Shown one piece after another: positions 34,931 through 44,779 of a DNA stretch of 64,000 nt (the first letter of the stretch is position 1; each line of letters starts with the position of its first letter). Location: positions 124,001-188,000 of the forward strand of contig DATMGD010000071.1 of NCBI GenBank assembly GCA_035555855.1, in the 5' to 3' direction. This DNA comes from Palsa-892 sp035555855. Lineage in GTDB: Bacteria > Pseudomonadota > Alphaproteobacteria > Rhizobiales > Xanthobacteraceae. The notes beneath the pieces are model-generated. The model worked only from the letters and a program-made list of their open reading frames with translations. It was not told the origin of the DNA and searched no databases. The position numbers were made by a program, and so were the translations under genes.

Positions 34931-36241
34931 TCAAAAGCTTTCTCTTAGCCATCGGCCCATTTGAATGAAGTACCCGCCTGGCTCGCCGGCCCGTCTTCGG
35001 CGCGGCTCGAAATGTTCACGGTCGGCATATTGTGGATAAACCAGGAGGCCCGCCGCGACCGCGAAGCCGGGGCCGGCATCCCAATCCTTCAGTCCCGAGA
35101 CTCCGAACGGCCGTCCGATGCGGGCGGTGCGCCCGAACATGCGGCTGACCAGATCGGCAAGGCCCGTAAGCTCGGCGCCCGCGCCGGTCAGTACGATCTG
35201 ACGGCTCGGCTCGCCGAACACGCCGGCCTCCTTCATGCGCTCCCGCAGAAGCTCGAGAATTTCTTCGGCGCGCGGCCGCGTCACCGCGACGATGCGCGAA
35301 CGCGCCACCGCGTCGGGCGCTTCGATATTGCCTTCGAACGCGGGCACCGAAATCATGTCGTGGTCGTCGGAGGTGTAACCGATGACGCTGCCGTGCAGAA
35401 TTTTCAGCCGCTCGGCATCGGAAAGGCGCAGCGAAAGTCCGCGCGCAAGATCCGTGGTGATGTGCTGGCCGCCGAGCGCGATGCCGTCGACATGCACGCA
35501 ATGCCCGCCGACGAACGCCGCAAGCGTCGTCGTACCGGCGCCGAATTCGATTACCGTCGCGCCGAGTTCAACCTCATCGCCGGTGAGCACGGAGAGGCCC
35601 GCGGCATAAGGCGCGGCAACAACGCCCTCGACGGTGAGATGGCAACGCTCGACGCACAGAACGAGATTGCGCAGCGCCGGCAGATCGGCGGTGACGACAT
35701 GAAGATCGACGGCAAGATCGTTCGCCAGCATGCCGCGCGGCTCGCGAATACCGCGATTGCCGTCGAGCGCGTAATTGACGGGTAGCGAATGCAGCACAGC
35801 GCGGCCGTCGCGGATCGAATGCAGGCTCGCGGCGTCAAGCACCTGCGCGATGTCGTGCTGTTCGACCGAAGGGCCGTTCAATTGCACGGACGCCGAATAA
35901 GATTCGCCGCCGATGCGTCCGCCCGAAAGCGCGAGCACGACAGAAGCAATCTCGACGCCCGCCATTTGTTCGGCGAGCGAAACCGCCTGGCGCACGCTCT
36001 CTTCGGCGCGCGCAAGATCGGCGACAGCGCCGGCCTTGATGCCGTTCGCGCGCACCTGGCCGAGGCCGAGGACGTCGATCGAATGGCTGCGGCCGTCGAT
36101 CGCCTCGCCGCGCAACGGCTTCAACCGGGCGATGGCGCAAGTCACCTTGCGGCTGCCGATGTCGAGAACGGCAATCGTCGCCGAACGTTTCGGCGACAAC
36201 GGATTCATGCGAGGCGCAAGGCCGCGAGATAGCGCGCTCAT
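34931..36241 (-). CDS. ftsA: Cell division protein FtsA
   Basis: FtsA is the actin-like ATPase that anchors FtsZ to the membrane. In 436 residues it has the phosphate-1 loop ATIAVLDIGSRKVTCAIA (about 21-38), an SHS2-type 1C insertion, ATVIEFGAGTTTLA and a C-terminal amphipathic helix (YFIQMGRWLRESF) for membrane binding. It overlaps the ftsQ stop by four bases. Confidence 0.97.
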   Translation of the reverse strand: MSALSRGLAPRMNPLSPKRSATIAVLDIGSRKVTCAIARLKPLRGEAIDGRSHSIDVLGLGQVRANGIKAGAVADLARAEESVRQAVSLAEQMAGVEIASVVLALSGGRIGGESYSASVQLNGPSVEQHDIAQVLDAASLHSIRDGRAVLHSLPVNYALDGNRGIREPRGMLANDLAVDLHVVTADLPALRNLVLCVERCHLTVEGVVAAPYAAGLSVLTGDEVELGATVIEFGAGTTTLAAFVGGHCVHVDGIALGGQHITTDLARGLSLRLSDAERLKILHGSVIGYTSDDHDMISVPAFEGNIEAPDAVARSRIVAVTRPRAEEILELLRERMKEAGVFGEPSRQIVLTGAGAELTGLADLVSRMFGRTARIGRPFGVSGLKDWDAGPGFAVAAGLLVYPQYADREHFEPRRRRAGEPGGYFIQMGRWLRESF

Positions 36242-37173
36242 GTGTCCTTGCCCTTTTTCTTCTTCATGTCCTTGAACGCCGCATCGCGCGCGGCTTTCGC
36301 TTCATCAGAGAGCCGCACGGTGACGCGGTCGGCTTCGCGCAAATCAATCACGGTGATGTCGCGCGTCAGAATCTTGTCTTCGCGATCGAGCGCGACGAGA
36401 CGAAGAAGCGCGACATCGGCATTCTCGTCGGGCAGCCGGATATCGAGCCCGCTTTTCAGCCGAAGATTCCAGCGCCGCTCGCCGACCATCACGGCCGCGG
36501 CGACCTCGGATTTGATCGTGGGAAAGCGCGCAAGCAGCGCATAAAGCTCGGCGGCCTTCTTCTCGGCGCCCGCACCGACGACGAACGGCATCTTGGAATT
36601 ACGAATGTCTTTCGGCGCGATCTGATCGATCACCGTGCCGTCCTTGGCGATGACCGAAAACTCGCCCTTGTTCTGCCAGATGGCGTAAGCCTTCTTCTCC
36701 TCGATCTTGATCTCGAGGCGATCGGGATAAAGCTTCCTGACTTCCGCTTCCGCGATCCACGGATTTTCCAAAAGCGCGGCGCGCGCTTTGGCGGCGTCGA
36801 TCAGAAACAGCGTCGATTTTTCGGTGATACCGGCCGCGCGCATTACGTCCGCGCGCTTCAGGCGCTTCGCGCCGGTCACGATCACTTGCGCGGTCTCAAG
36901 CCCCACCGTCTGCGCCGCCTGATCGGCGGCGTTGTGAAGCGAGACATAAAACTGATCGAGATGCCCGCCCTTGATCGCGCCGTAACCGCCGGCGACGGCA
37001 AGGATCGCGATCACCGAAACGATGCCGGCGCCGCGCAAAAAATGAAACTGTTTGGCGCGCACCGAGGCGCGGCGAAGAAAGAGCGAGAAACGGCTGGGTG
37101 GAGCGACGTCGAAGCCTTCCTCCGGCGCTTGCCGGGGGTCTAACGATTCAGCGAAGCGTCCTCGACGATCCAT
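36238..37173 (-). CDS. ftsQ: Cell division protein FtsQ
   Basis: FtsQ is the single-pass divisome protein that recruits FtsL and FtsB. It has 311 residues: a basic cytoplasmic part, a membrane helix at about 48-66 (IVSVIAILAVAGGYGAI), a POTRA domain (VIVTGAKRLKRADVMRAAGI) and a beta domain. The start overlaps the ddl 3' end by 34 bases. Confidence 0.94.
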   Translation of the reverse strand: MDRRGRFAESLDPRQAPEEGFDVAPPSRFSLFLRRASVRAKQFHFLRGAGIVSVIAILAVAGGYGAIKGGHLDQFYVSLHNAADQAAQTVGLETAQVIVTGAKRLKRADVMRAAGITEKSTLFLIDAAKARAALLENPWIAEAEVRKLYPDRLEIKIEEKKAYAIWQNKGEFSVIAKDGTVIDQIAPKDIRNSKMPFVVGAGAEKKAAELYALLARFPTIKSEVAAAVMVGERRWNLRLKSGLDIRLPDENADVALLRLVALDREDKILTRDITVIDLREADRVTVRLSDEAKAARDAAFKDMKKKKGKDT

Positions 37174-38063
37174 GTCACCAACTCACCGAACGAGTGGCCG
37201 GCATAAGCGGCCATTTCGGGCACCAGCGACGTTTCGGTCATGCCTGGCTGGGTGTTGACCTCGAGACAGATGAGGTCCCCCGAGCCGTCGGGTTGGTTAT
37301 CAAAGCGGAAATCCGCCCGGCTAATTCCCCGGCATCCGAGGGCGTGGTGCGCCTTCAGAGCCAGCTTCTGCGCCAATTGGTAAACATTTAGTAAAATTCT
37401 CGCCGGGAGAATGTGGCGGGAGCCGCCGGGGGCATATTTCGACTCGTAATCGTAGAAACGGGTCGTCGGTTCGATCTCGATGACGCCCAAAGCTTTGTCG
37501 CCCATCACCGCGCAGGTGAGTTCCAGCCCCGGCACATACTGTTCCACCATCAGGATTTCGCCGTGCGGCCAGTCGGCGCGCGAAAGTTCCTGCGGCGGAT
37601 GCTTGTGTTCCTTGGTGACGATATAGACGCCGACGCTCGAGCCTTCGGCAGGCGGCTTGATGACGTAAGGCGGCTCCATCACATGCGCTTTTGCCGCTTC
37701 CGCGCGCGTAACCGTCAGGCCCTTCGCGACCGGCACGCCGGCGGCCGCGAGCACGATCTTGGCCTGCGGCTTGTCCATGGCGAGCGCGGACGCAAGCACA
37801 CCCGAATGCGTGTACGGGATTTGCAGCACTTCGAGGATGCCCTGCATGGTGCCGTCCTCGCCGGGGCAGCCGTGCAGTACGTTGAAGGCGACATCGGGCT
37901 TGAGCTTGGCCAGCACCTCGGCGACGTCGCGCTTCACATCGACGAACGTGACGCGATAGCCCGCCTGCTCCAGCGCATTGCCGCAGGCCTTGCCGGAGCG
38001 CAGCGAAACCTCGCGCTCCGCCGACCAGCCGCCCATCAACACCGCGACATGCTTCTTGCTCAT
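37140..38063 (-). CDS. ddl: D-alanine--D-alanine ligase
   Basis: Ddl makes the D-Ala-D-Ala dipeptide for MurF. From ATG 38063 it has 307 residues with an ATP-grasp fold: VAVLMGGWSAEREVSL at the N-terminus, VLHGCPGEDGTMQGILE, YVIKPPAEGSSVGV, and the C-terminal EVNTQPGMT with metal ligands. The start overlaps the murB stop by four bases. Confidence 0.97.
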   Translation of the reverse strand: MSKKHVAVLMGGWSAEREVSLRSGKACGNALEQAGYRVTFVDVKRDVAEVLAKLKPDVAFNVLHGCPGEDGTMQGILEVLQIPYTHSGVLASALAMDKPQAKIVLAAAGVPVAKGLTVTRAEAAKAHVMEPPYVIKPPAEGSSVGVYIVTKEHKHPPQELSRADWPHGEILMVEQYVPGLELTCAVMGDKALGVIEIEPTTRFYDYESKYAPGGSRHILPARILLNVYQLAQKLALKAHHALGCRGISRADFRFDNQPDGSGDLICLEVNTQPGMTETSLVPEMAAYAGHSFGELVTWIVEDASLNR

Positions 38064-38980
38064 GCTGCTTTTCCCAGGCGCACGATTTCCCATTCTAGCT
38101 GAATGCCGGAATTTTCCTTCACGCGGCGGCGCACTTCCTCACCGAGATTTTCGATGTCGGCGCCGGTCGCATTGCCGCGGTTGATGAGGAAGTTGCAGTG
38201 CAATTCGGAAACCTGCGCGTCACCCACGACAAGGCCGCGGCAACCGGCAGCGTCAATGAGCTGCCATGACTTGTTGCCGGGCGGGTTCTTAAAGGTTGAG
38301 CCGCCGGTGCGGCTCTTGATCGGCTGCGTCGATTCGCGCCGCTCGGTGATCTGCTCCATCTCGTCATGGATCGCTTTCGGATCGCCCGGCGTGCCCTGAT
38401 AGATCGCCTGCGTGAAAATGAAATCGTTCGGCGCTTCGCTGTGACGATAAGTGTAGCCGAAGTCGGCATTCTTCAGGATGTGCAACTTGCCTGCGCGGTC
38501 GATGGCGCGCGCTTCGAGAAGCGCATCCTTGGTTTCGCGGCCATAAGCGCCGGCGTTCATACGAAGCGCACCACCGATTGCGCCGGGCACGCCGCGATAG
38601 AACGCGAGCCCTGCGAGCCCGGCATCGGCCGCGGCGCGCGCAACCTTCACATCGGGCACCGCCGTACCGGTCTTCACGAGATTGCCTTCGACCGTGACCT
38701 CGTTGAAACCGCGCGCGAGACGAATGACGACGCCTTCGACGCCACCGTCGCGCACCAGCAAATTCGAGCCGAGGCTCATCACCGTCACCGGAATTTGCGG
38801 TGAAAGATTCGCGAGAAAATACGCAAGGTCCTCTTCATCGGCCGGCGTGAACAGCACCTGCGCCGGACCGCCGACACGAAACCACGTGATGTCGGCAAGT
38901 TTCTGGTTGGCGATCATCCGCCCGCGCAGCTTCGGCATCGCGCTCGCAAGTTGCGAAGTAATGTCGGGAAAATCGCTCAC
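38060..38980 (-). CDS. murB: UDP-N-acetylenolpyruvoylglucosamine reductase
   Basis: MurB reduces the enolpyruvyl group to make UDP-MurNAc. The 306-residue flavoprotein has FRVGGPAQVL, VMSLGSNLLVRDGG, YRGVPGAIGGALRMNAGAYG for FAD, and GGSTFKNPPG with the proton-donor Ser region; this matches the type II layout. The start overlaps the amidotransferase stop by four bases. Confidence 0.96.
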   Translation of the reverse strand: MSDFPDITSQLASAMPKLRGRMIANQKLADITWFRVGGPAQVLFTPADEEDLAYFLANLSPQIPVTVMSLGSNLLVRDGGVEGVVIRLARGFNEVTVEGNLVKTGTAVPDVKVARAAADAGLAGLAFYRGVPGAIGGALRMNAGAYGRETKDALLEARAIDRAGKLHILKNADFGYTYRHSEAPNDFIFTQAIYQGTPGDPKAIHDEMEQITERRESTQPIKSRTGGSTFKNPPGNKSWQLIDAAGCRGLVVGDAQVSELHCNFLINRGNATGADIENLGEEVRRRVKENSGIQLEWEIVRLGKAA

Positions 38981-39675
38981 GCCAACGCTCCATCAAACCA
39001 TGCTTGAAACACTTTGCGCCCCGCTTCTGCCGTGCGCGCGCCAAGCTCCGCAGTTTGCTTGCGGATCTCGCGCGGGTCGATCTTCGCTTTACCCAACTCG
39101 ACCGTGTGACCGATCAGCCATTGCTCGATCCTGGCCGGGTTCGCCTCGATGTGAAACTGGAGGCCAAGCGCATGCTTGCCGATGCGAAACGCCTGGTGCG
39201 GACAAACGCGCGTCCTGGCGAGATTTTCCGCACCTTCCGCGAGGCCGAAATTATCGCCGTGCCAGTGCAGCACCGGCACATTCTGAAGCGGCGAAAGCAC
39301 CGATTGCTTGCCGGTTTCCGTGAGTTCCACCGGCGCCCAGCCGATCTCTTTCTCGGGGCCCGGCTTCACTTCAGCGCCAAGCGCATAAGCCATCAGTTGC
39401 GCGCCGAGACAGATGCCGACGATGGGCTTCTTCGCGTCGAGCCGCGCGCGCACCGCGGCGATCTCGCCGTGCAGGAACGGATACTGGTCTTGTTCATAGA
39501 CGCCGATCGGCCCGCCGAGCACGATGACGAGATCGGCGGAGAGCAGCGTGTCGCGCTCGATCGTCTCAACTCCTGCTTCGAGATAGCGCAGCGTAAAGCC
39601 ACGCTCTTTCAAGAGATCGGCGAGCAGCCCCGCGTCCTCGAATGCGACATGACGAACGGCAAGACACTCGCGCAT
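38977..39675 (-). CDS. Class I glutamine amidotransferase inserted between murC and murB
   Basis: The 232-residue protein is a stand-alone class I glutamine amidotransferase with a complete triad: Cys89 in VGICLGAQLMAYALG, His175 in LGLQFHIEANP and Glu177. It looks like the GuaA-type free-standing group whose acceptor is usually unknown. It starts directly after the murC stop and overlaps murB by four bases, so it is made as part of the dcw operon. A role in amidating or otherwise modifying a cell-wall precursor is inference from position; detoxification or glutamine hydrolysis unrelated to the wall is possible. Confidence 0.88.
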   Translation of the reverse strand: MRECLAVRHVAFEDAGLLADLLKERGFTLRYLEAGVETIERDTLLSADLVIVLGGPIGVYEQDQYPFLHGEIAAVRARLDAKKPIVGICLGAQLMAYALGAEVKPGPEKEIGWAPVELTETGKQSVLSPLQNVPVLHWHGDNFGLAEGAENLARTRVCPHQAFRIGKHALGLQFHIEANPARIEQWLIGHTVELGKAKIDPREIRKQTAELGARTAEAGRKVFQAWFDGALA

Positions 39676-41076
39676 TTACTTCCCCGCGAGTTCGCCCGGC
39701 AGCGCGTAGGCCCATTGCGTGATGTTGCCCGCGCCGAGGAAGACGACGTAATCGCCGGGCTTCGCCATTTTCTTGACGAGCGAAGACAACGCTTCCGGGC
39801 CCTGAAGCGGCTGCGCGTCGCGATGGCCGCGCGCGCGGATGCCGGCAACCAGCGCATCGCGGTCAATACCGTGGATCGGCGCTTCGCCCGCCGGATAAAC
39901 CGGCGCGATAAAAACGTGATCGGCATCATTGAAGCAGGCCGAGAACTGATCGAACAGATCGCGGAGCCGCGTGTAGCGATGCGGTTGCATGATCGCGATG
40001 ACATGGCCCTTGGTGGAAGCGCGCGCTGCTTTCAGCACCGCGCCGATCTCGACCGGATGATGTCCGTAGTCGTCGAAGATCGTGACGCCGTTCCACTCGC
40101 CGGTCTTGGTGAAGCGCCGCTTGACGCCGCCGAACTTGCCGAGCGCATCGCGGATCTTTTCGGCGGGCACGCCAAGTTCGAGCGCAACCGCGATCGCCGC
40201 CGTCGCGTTGAGCGCGTTGTGATGACCCGGCATCGGCAGCACGAGATCCTTGATCTCGGTTGCCTTGCCGCCGTCGCGGCTGCGAATAAGTATGTTGAAG
40301 CGGCAGACGCCGCCGCCGAGCTGCACGTCGATCAGGCGAATATCCGCCTGCGGGTTGGTGCCATAGGTGATGACCTTGCGATCCTCGATCCGGCCGACGA
40401 GGCTCTGCACCACCGGATGATCGAGACACATCACCGCGAAGCCGTAGAACGGCACGTTGCCGACGAAGGAGACGAACGCCTCCTTCACCGCATCGAACGT
40501 CTTGAAGTGATCGAGATGCTCGGGATCGACATTGGTGACGATCGCGACATCGGCGGGCAACTTCAGAAATGTGCCGTCGCTCTCGTCGGCTTCGACCACC
40601 ATCCACTCGCCGGCACCCAATCGCGCATTGGTGCCGTAAGCGTTGATGATGCCGCCATTGATGACCGTCGGGTCCATGCCGCCGGCGTCTAACAGCGCCG
40701 CCACCATTGAAGTGGTCGTCGTCTTGCCATGCGTGCCGGCAATCGCGACACAGGATTTGAGCCGCATCAGCTCCGCCAGCATTTCGGCGCGGCGAACGAC
40801 CGGCACGCGCTTCGCGCGCGCCGCCATCAATTCGGGATTGTCGCGCTGTACCGCCGACGAGACGACGAGAACGCCCGCGCCCTCGACGTTCTTTGCGTCA
40901 TGGCCGACGAAAACCTCGACGCCCAATCCGCGCAGCCGCTTGACGTTAGCGCCGTCGGCCTGATCGGAGCCGCGCACCTTGTAGCCGAGATTGACCAGCA
41001 CTTCGGCGATGCCGCTCATGCCGATCCCGCCGATGCCGACGAAATGGATGGGGCCGAGTTCGTGGGGAAGCTTCAT
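39676..41076 (-). CDS. murC: UDP-N-acetylmuramate--L-alanine ligase
   Basis: MurC adds L-Ala to UDP-MurNAc. In 466 residues it has the N-terminal GIGGIGMSGIAEVL dinucleotide-type loop, ATP loop AGTHGKTTTTSMVAAL (about 113-128), VVEADESDGTFL and DDYGHHPVEI, all Mur-ligase marks. It lies after murG with a 20-base gap. Confidence 0.97.
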   Translation of the reverse strand: MKLPHELGPIHFVGIGGIGMSGIAEVLVNLGYKVRGSDQADGANVKRLRGLGVEVFVGHDAKNVEGAGVLVVSSAVQRDNPELMAARAKRVPVVRRAEMLAELMRLKSCVAIAGTHGKTTTTSMVAALLDAGGMDPTVINGGIINAYGTNARLGAGEWMVVEADESDGTFLKLPADVAIVTNVDPEHLDHFKTFDAVKEAFVSFVGNVPFYGFAVMCLDHPVVQSLVGRIEDRKVITYGTNPQADIRLIDVQLGGGVCRFNILIRSRDGGKATEIKDLVLPMPGHHNALNATAAIAVALELGVPAEKIRDALGKFGGVKRRFTKTGEWNGVTIFDDYGHHPVEIGAVLKAARASTKGHVIAIMQPHRYTRLRDLFDQFSACFNDADHVFIAPVYPAGEAPIHGIDRDALVAGIRARGHRDAQPLQGPEALSSLVKKMAKPGDYVVFLGAGNITQWAYALPGELAGK

Positions 41077-41096
41077 GCGGCAGGGTTTTGGCGCAT

Positions 41097-42203
41097 TTAG
41101 GCGAGGCGGGCAACGCGCAAAACGAGATCGGCCAAACGCTCGGCAGCATCGGCGTTTCCGGTGCGTCTGGCGCTCGATGCCATCGCAGCTAGCTGCGCCG
41201 GATCGCCGAAAAGCTGCGTCAGCTCCTGCGCGAGTCGCTCCGAGGTGAAGTCGGCCTGGCGCACCAGCATCGCGCCGCCCGCGGCCGCGAGCGCCGTTGC
41301 ATTGGCAAGCTGATCGTTGTCGAGCGCATGCGGCAACGGCACGAGGATCGCCGGACGGCCGATGGCCGCCAACTCAGCGACGGTCGATGCGCCGGAGCGC
41401 GCAATCACGAGCTGGCTCAAAGCCATCTTGGCCGGCAGATCGTTGAAGAAGGTCGCGACCTCCGCCTTCAATCCAAGCCGGGCATAGACCGCCTTCACCT
41501 CCGCGACATCCTCCGCGCGGCATTGCTGCACGACCTCGAAGCGCGAGCGCAGCGCGGGCATGCAGCGTTCGATCGCGCCCGGCACGATCTCGCTCATGAT
41601 GCGCGCGCCCTGGCTGCCGCCGAACACCAGAAGCCGCGCCGGATTGTTTCCGTGCGGCACTTCATACGGGATCGCCGCCGCCTCGCGCACCGCGCCGCGC
41701 ACCGGGTTGCCGGTATGCGTTGCTTTCGCCGCAAGATCCGGCCGCGCCGTGAAGATGTTGGGATAGCCGGTCGCAATTGCGCTTGCGCGCGAAGCGAGCG
41801 CGCGGTTGGCGCGGCCCATCACCGCGTTCTGCTCGTGCACGATGCGCGGCGTGCGCGTGAGCCATGCCGCGATCAGCGGTGGAAATGTCGGATAGCCGCC
41901 GAAGCCGACAACGGCGTCAGGCCGCAGGCGCAGAAGAAGAAAGAACGCCTTGATGATGCCGACGCCGAGAACGAGAAGCGTCCACAGCAACCGAAACGGA
42001 TTGCCGCCGCGAACGGTGTCGGCGGGAATGACGTGAATGCTGCGCGCCGGGAAATGGCCTGCATAAGCGGCGGCCCGATTGTCGGTCGCAAGATCGACGG
42101 TGATGCCGCGCGCCTGCAAGACATGCGCAAGTGCTTCCGCCGGGAACAGATGACCGCCTGTTCCTCCCGCCGCGAGCAGAACCAGCGGCGCGTGCTTGCT
42201 CAT
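41097..42203 (-). CDS. murG: Lipid II synthase MurG
   Basis: MurG transfers GlcNAc to lipid I at the inner face of the membrane. The 368-residue GT-B enzyme has LLAAGGTGGHLFPAEALA (about 8-25), GFGGYPTFPPLIAAW, HEQNAVMGRANR and the C-terminal RSGASTVAELAAIGRPAILVP. It overlaps the ftsW stop by four bases. Confidence 0.97.
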   Translation of the reverse strand: MSKHAPLVLLAAGGTGGHLFPAEALAHVLQARGITVDLATDNRAAAYAGHFPARSIHVIPADTVRGGNPFRLLWTLLVLGVGIIKAFFLLLRLRPDAVVGFGGYPTFPPLIAAWLTRTPRIVHEQNAVMGRANRALASRASAIATGYPNIFTARPDLAAKATHTGNPVRGAVREAAAIPYEVPHGNNPARLLVFGGSQGARIMSEIVPGAIERCMPALRSRFEVVQQCRAEDVAEVKAVYARLGLKAEVATFFNDLPAKMALSQLVIARSGASTVAELAAIGRPAILVPLPHALDNDQLANATALAAAGGAMLVRQADFTSERLAQELTQLFGDPAQLAAMASSARRTGNADAAERLADLVLRVARLA

Positions 42204-43363
42204 CGAGCGAGGCTCTCGGCGTAGAAACCGGTACTGCTTTCACGCTCGGCTTCGGCGCGCGCCTGCGGGCGGCTGCGCGTCAGCGCAATCAGCATGCCCA
42301 TGCCGAGCGCGAGCGAAATCAAGGATGAGCCGCCGTAGGAAACGAACGGCAGCGTCATGCCTTTCGCCGGCATCAGGTTCAGGTTGACGGCCATGGCGAT
42401 CGCCGACTGGAGGCCGAACAAGATCGCGAGCCCCGCGATGGCAAGCCGCGTAAACGGATCCTGCTCGCGCAGCGCATGGCGCAGGCAGCGCAGCACGATG
42501 AACGAGAACAGCGCGAGAATGATGAGACAGAGAATGAGCCCGAACTCCTCCGCCGCGACGGCAAAGATGAAGTCGGTGTGGCCGTCCGGCAGGATGCGCT
42601 TCACCGTACCCTCGCCCGGCCCGCGGCCGAACCAGCCGCCGCGCATGAACGACTCGAGCGAAGTGTCGATCTGGAAGGTGTCGCCCGATGCCGGATCGAG
42701 AAATCGCTGCAAGCGGCTCGTGACGTGCGGGATGAATTTATAGGCGCCGAACACGCCGACCGCCGCGGCGCCCGCGAAGCCCGCCGTCCACGCCCAGCGC
42801 AGCCCGGCGAAGAAGAACAGCGCGCCCCAGGTGAGACAGAGCAGCATCGTCTGGCCGAAGTCCGGTTGCAAAATCAGAAGCGGCACCGACGACAGGAGAA
42901 GCGCGAAGGCGAGCATCGTCGCCGGCATTTCCGGGCGGCGGCCGCTCTCGGAGAATGCCCAGGCGGCAAGCACGACGAACGCCGGCTTCATGAATTCGGA
43001 CGGTTGTATCGAAACGCCGAGGAACGACAGCCAGCGCCGCGCGCCCTTGATCTCGGGTCCGATGGCAAGCGTCGCGGCAACGAGCACGAGGCTCACCAGA
43101 AACATCGCGAGCGCGAGCCGCCGCACCGCGCGCGGCGAAAGCATCGAGGTGCCGAGCATGACGACGATCGCCGGCACCAGGAACATCGCCTGCTTGTGCA
43201 CGAAGTGAAACGGGTCGATGCCGAGCCGGATCGCGACCGGCGGCGAAGCGGCCAGCAAGAGCACGATGCCGATCAGCATTAGCGTCAGGATCGCGCCGAG
43301 CAGAAGCCGGTCGACGGTCCACCACCATTCGCTGAGCGGCGTGCGCTGGGCGCGCGAAATCAT
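42200..43363 (-). CDS. ftsW: Peptidoglycan glycosyltransferase FtsW
   Basis: FtsW is the SEDS-family glycosyltransferase that polymerises septal peptidoglycan with FtsI. It has 387 residues and about ten membrane helices, with WLSFLGVSIQPSEFMKPAFV, AAEEFGLILCL (the region of the catalytic Asp/Glu loop) and PFVSYGGSSLISLALGMGML. It overlaps murD by four bases. Confidence 0.97.
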   Translation of the reverse strand: MISRAQRTPLSEWWWTVDRLLLGAILTLMLIGIVLLLAASPPVAIRLGIDPFHFVHKQAMFLVPAIVVMLGTSMLSPRAVRRLALAMFLVSLVLVAATLAIGPEIKGARRWLSFLGVSIQPSEFMKPAFVVLAAWAFSESGRRPEMPATMLAFALLLSSVPLLILQPDFGQTMLLCLTWGALFFFAGLRWAWTAGFAGAAAVGVFGAYKFIPHVTSRLQRFLDPASGDTFQIDTSLESFMRGGWFGRGPGEGTVKRILPDGHTDFIFAVAAEEFGLILCLIILALFSFIVLRCLRHALREQDPFTRLAIAGLAILFGLQSAIAMAVNLNLMPAKGMTLPFVSYGGSSLISLALGMGMLIALTRSRPQARAEAERESSTGFYAESLAR

Positions 43364-44763
43364 GCGGTCTTCCCTATCCCTTGGAAGCCAGAGATAGCCC
43401 GGACTAGTTCACGAAACCTTTCGCCCCGGATTTCGAAATTCCGGAACTGGTCGAATGAGGCGCAGGCTGGCGAGAGCAGCACGACCGGCTGATTTTGCTT
43501 GGCTTTTTCGGCATCGGCCGCGGCTTTTTCGGTCGCGACCTCGAGCGTGCCGCAGCGGGTATAGGGAACCTCGCCTTCCAGCGTCGCCGCGAAGGCGTCC
43601 GACGATTCGCCAATGAGGTAGGCATGGGCGATGCGCGGAAAGAAGGGCTTGAGCGGCGCAATGCCGCCCTCCTTCGGCTTGCCGCCGACAATCCAGTAGA
43701 TGCCGTCCTCGAATGACGAGAGCGCCTTTTCCGTGGAATCGGCGTTGGTCGCTTTCGAGTCGTTGACGAACAGCACCTTGCCTTTGCGGCCAAGTTCCTC
43801 GAGCCGGTGCGCGAGGCCGGGGAAAGTCGCGAGCCCGGTGCGGATTTGTTCTGGCGTCAGCCCGAGTGTCAGCGCCGCCGCGATCACTGCCGCCGCGTTC
43901 TGCGCATTGTGGCGGCCGCGCAGGCTGCCGATGCCGTCGAGATCGGCAATCGGTTCGGCATCGTTCTCGGTCGCGCGCACGATCGTCGTGCCGTCGAGAA
44001 AAATCCCCGGCGAGACGAATTCCTGCGACGAGATGCGGATGACTTTGTGGCCGCGCTGCTCGAGCCGCTCGGCAATCGCGCGGGTATATTCGTCCTCGAC
44101 CGCAATCACTGCCGTGTCGGAACGCGCGACGAGGCGTTCCTTCACCGCAGCGTAATGTTCCATCGTGCCGTGGCGATCGAGATGATCGGGCGTGAGATTG
44201 AGCAAAATGCCGACAGTCGGATCGAGCGAAGGCGAGAGATCGATCTGATAGGACGAGCACTCGATGACATGCGTGCGATTTTTCGCCGGCGGGTCGAGTG
44301 CGAGGATCGGCGTGCCGAGATTGCCGCCGACCTGCGCTTCACGTCCGCTGCTTGCGACGACGTGAGCGAGAAGCGCCGTCGTCGTCGATTTGCCGTTGGT
44401 GCCGGTAATCGCCGCGAAGGGCGAGCGCGGCGCATGCGCGCGCCGCTCGCGGCAAAAGAGTTCGATATCACCGATAACTTCGATGCCTGCCGATTGCGCG
44501 AGTTTCACCGTCCAGTGAGGCTCGGGATGCGTCAGCGGCACGCCGGGCGCAAGCACAAGCGCGGCAATCGTATTCCAGTCGATGTCGTGAAGGTCGCGAA
44601 CCTCGAAGCCTTTTTTTGTCGCAGCCTCGCGGCCTCCTGCCTGATCGTCATAGGCGATCACCTGTGCGCCGCCGGCTTTCAGCGCCGCGCAGCACGCAAG
44701 GCCCGAGCCGCCAAGCCCGAACACCGCGACCTGTTTTCCCGAAAAGACGCTGACGGGAGTCAT
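43360..44763 (-). CDS. murD: UDP-N-acetylmuramoyl-L-alanine--D-glutamate ligase
   Basis: MurD adds D-Glu to the precursor. The 467-residue protein has VFGLGGSGLACCAAL at the start, ATP loop AITGTNGKSTTTALLAHV, ECSSYQIDLSP, LNLTPDHLDRHGTMEHYAAVK and NDSKATNADST. It is 16 bases downstream of mraY. Confidence 0.97.
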   Translation of the reverse strand: MTPVSVFSGKQVAVFGLGGSGLACCAALKAGGAQVIAYDDQAGGREAATKKGFEVRDLHDIDWNTIAALVLAPGVPLTHPEPHWTVKLAQSAGIEVIGDIELFCRERRAHAPRSPFAAITGTNGKSTTTALLAHVVASSGREAQVGGNLGTPILALDPPAKNRTHVIECSSYQIDLSPSLDPTVGILLNLTPDHLDRHGTMEHYAAVKERLVARSDTAVIAVEDEYTRAIAERLEQRGHKVIRISSQEFVSPGIFLDGTTIVRATENDAEPIADLDGIGSLRGRHNAQNAAAVIAAALTLGLTPEQIRTGLATFPGLAHRLEELGRKGKVLFVNDSKATNADSTEKALSSFEDGIYWIVGGKPKEGGIAPLKPFFPRIAHAYLIGESSDAFAATLEGEVPYTRCGTLEVATEKAAADAEKAKQNQPVVLLSPACASFDQFRNFEIRGERFRELVRAISGFQGIGKTA

Positions 44764-44779
44764 CGCGCCGTATCTCGCT

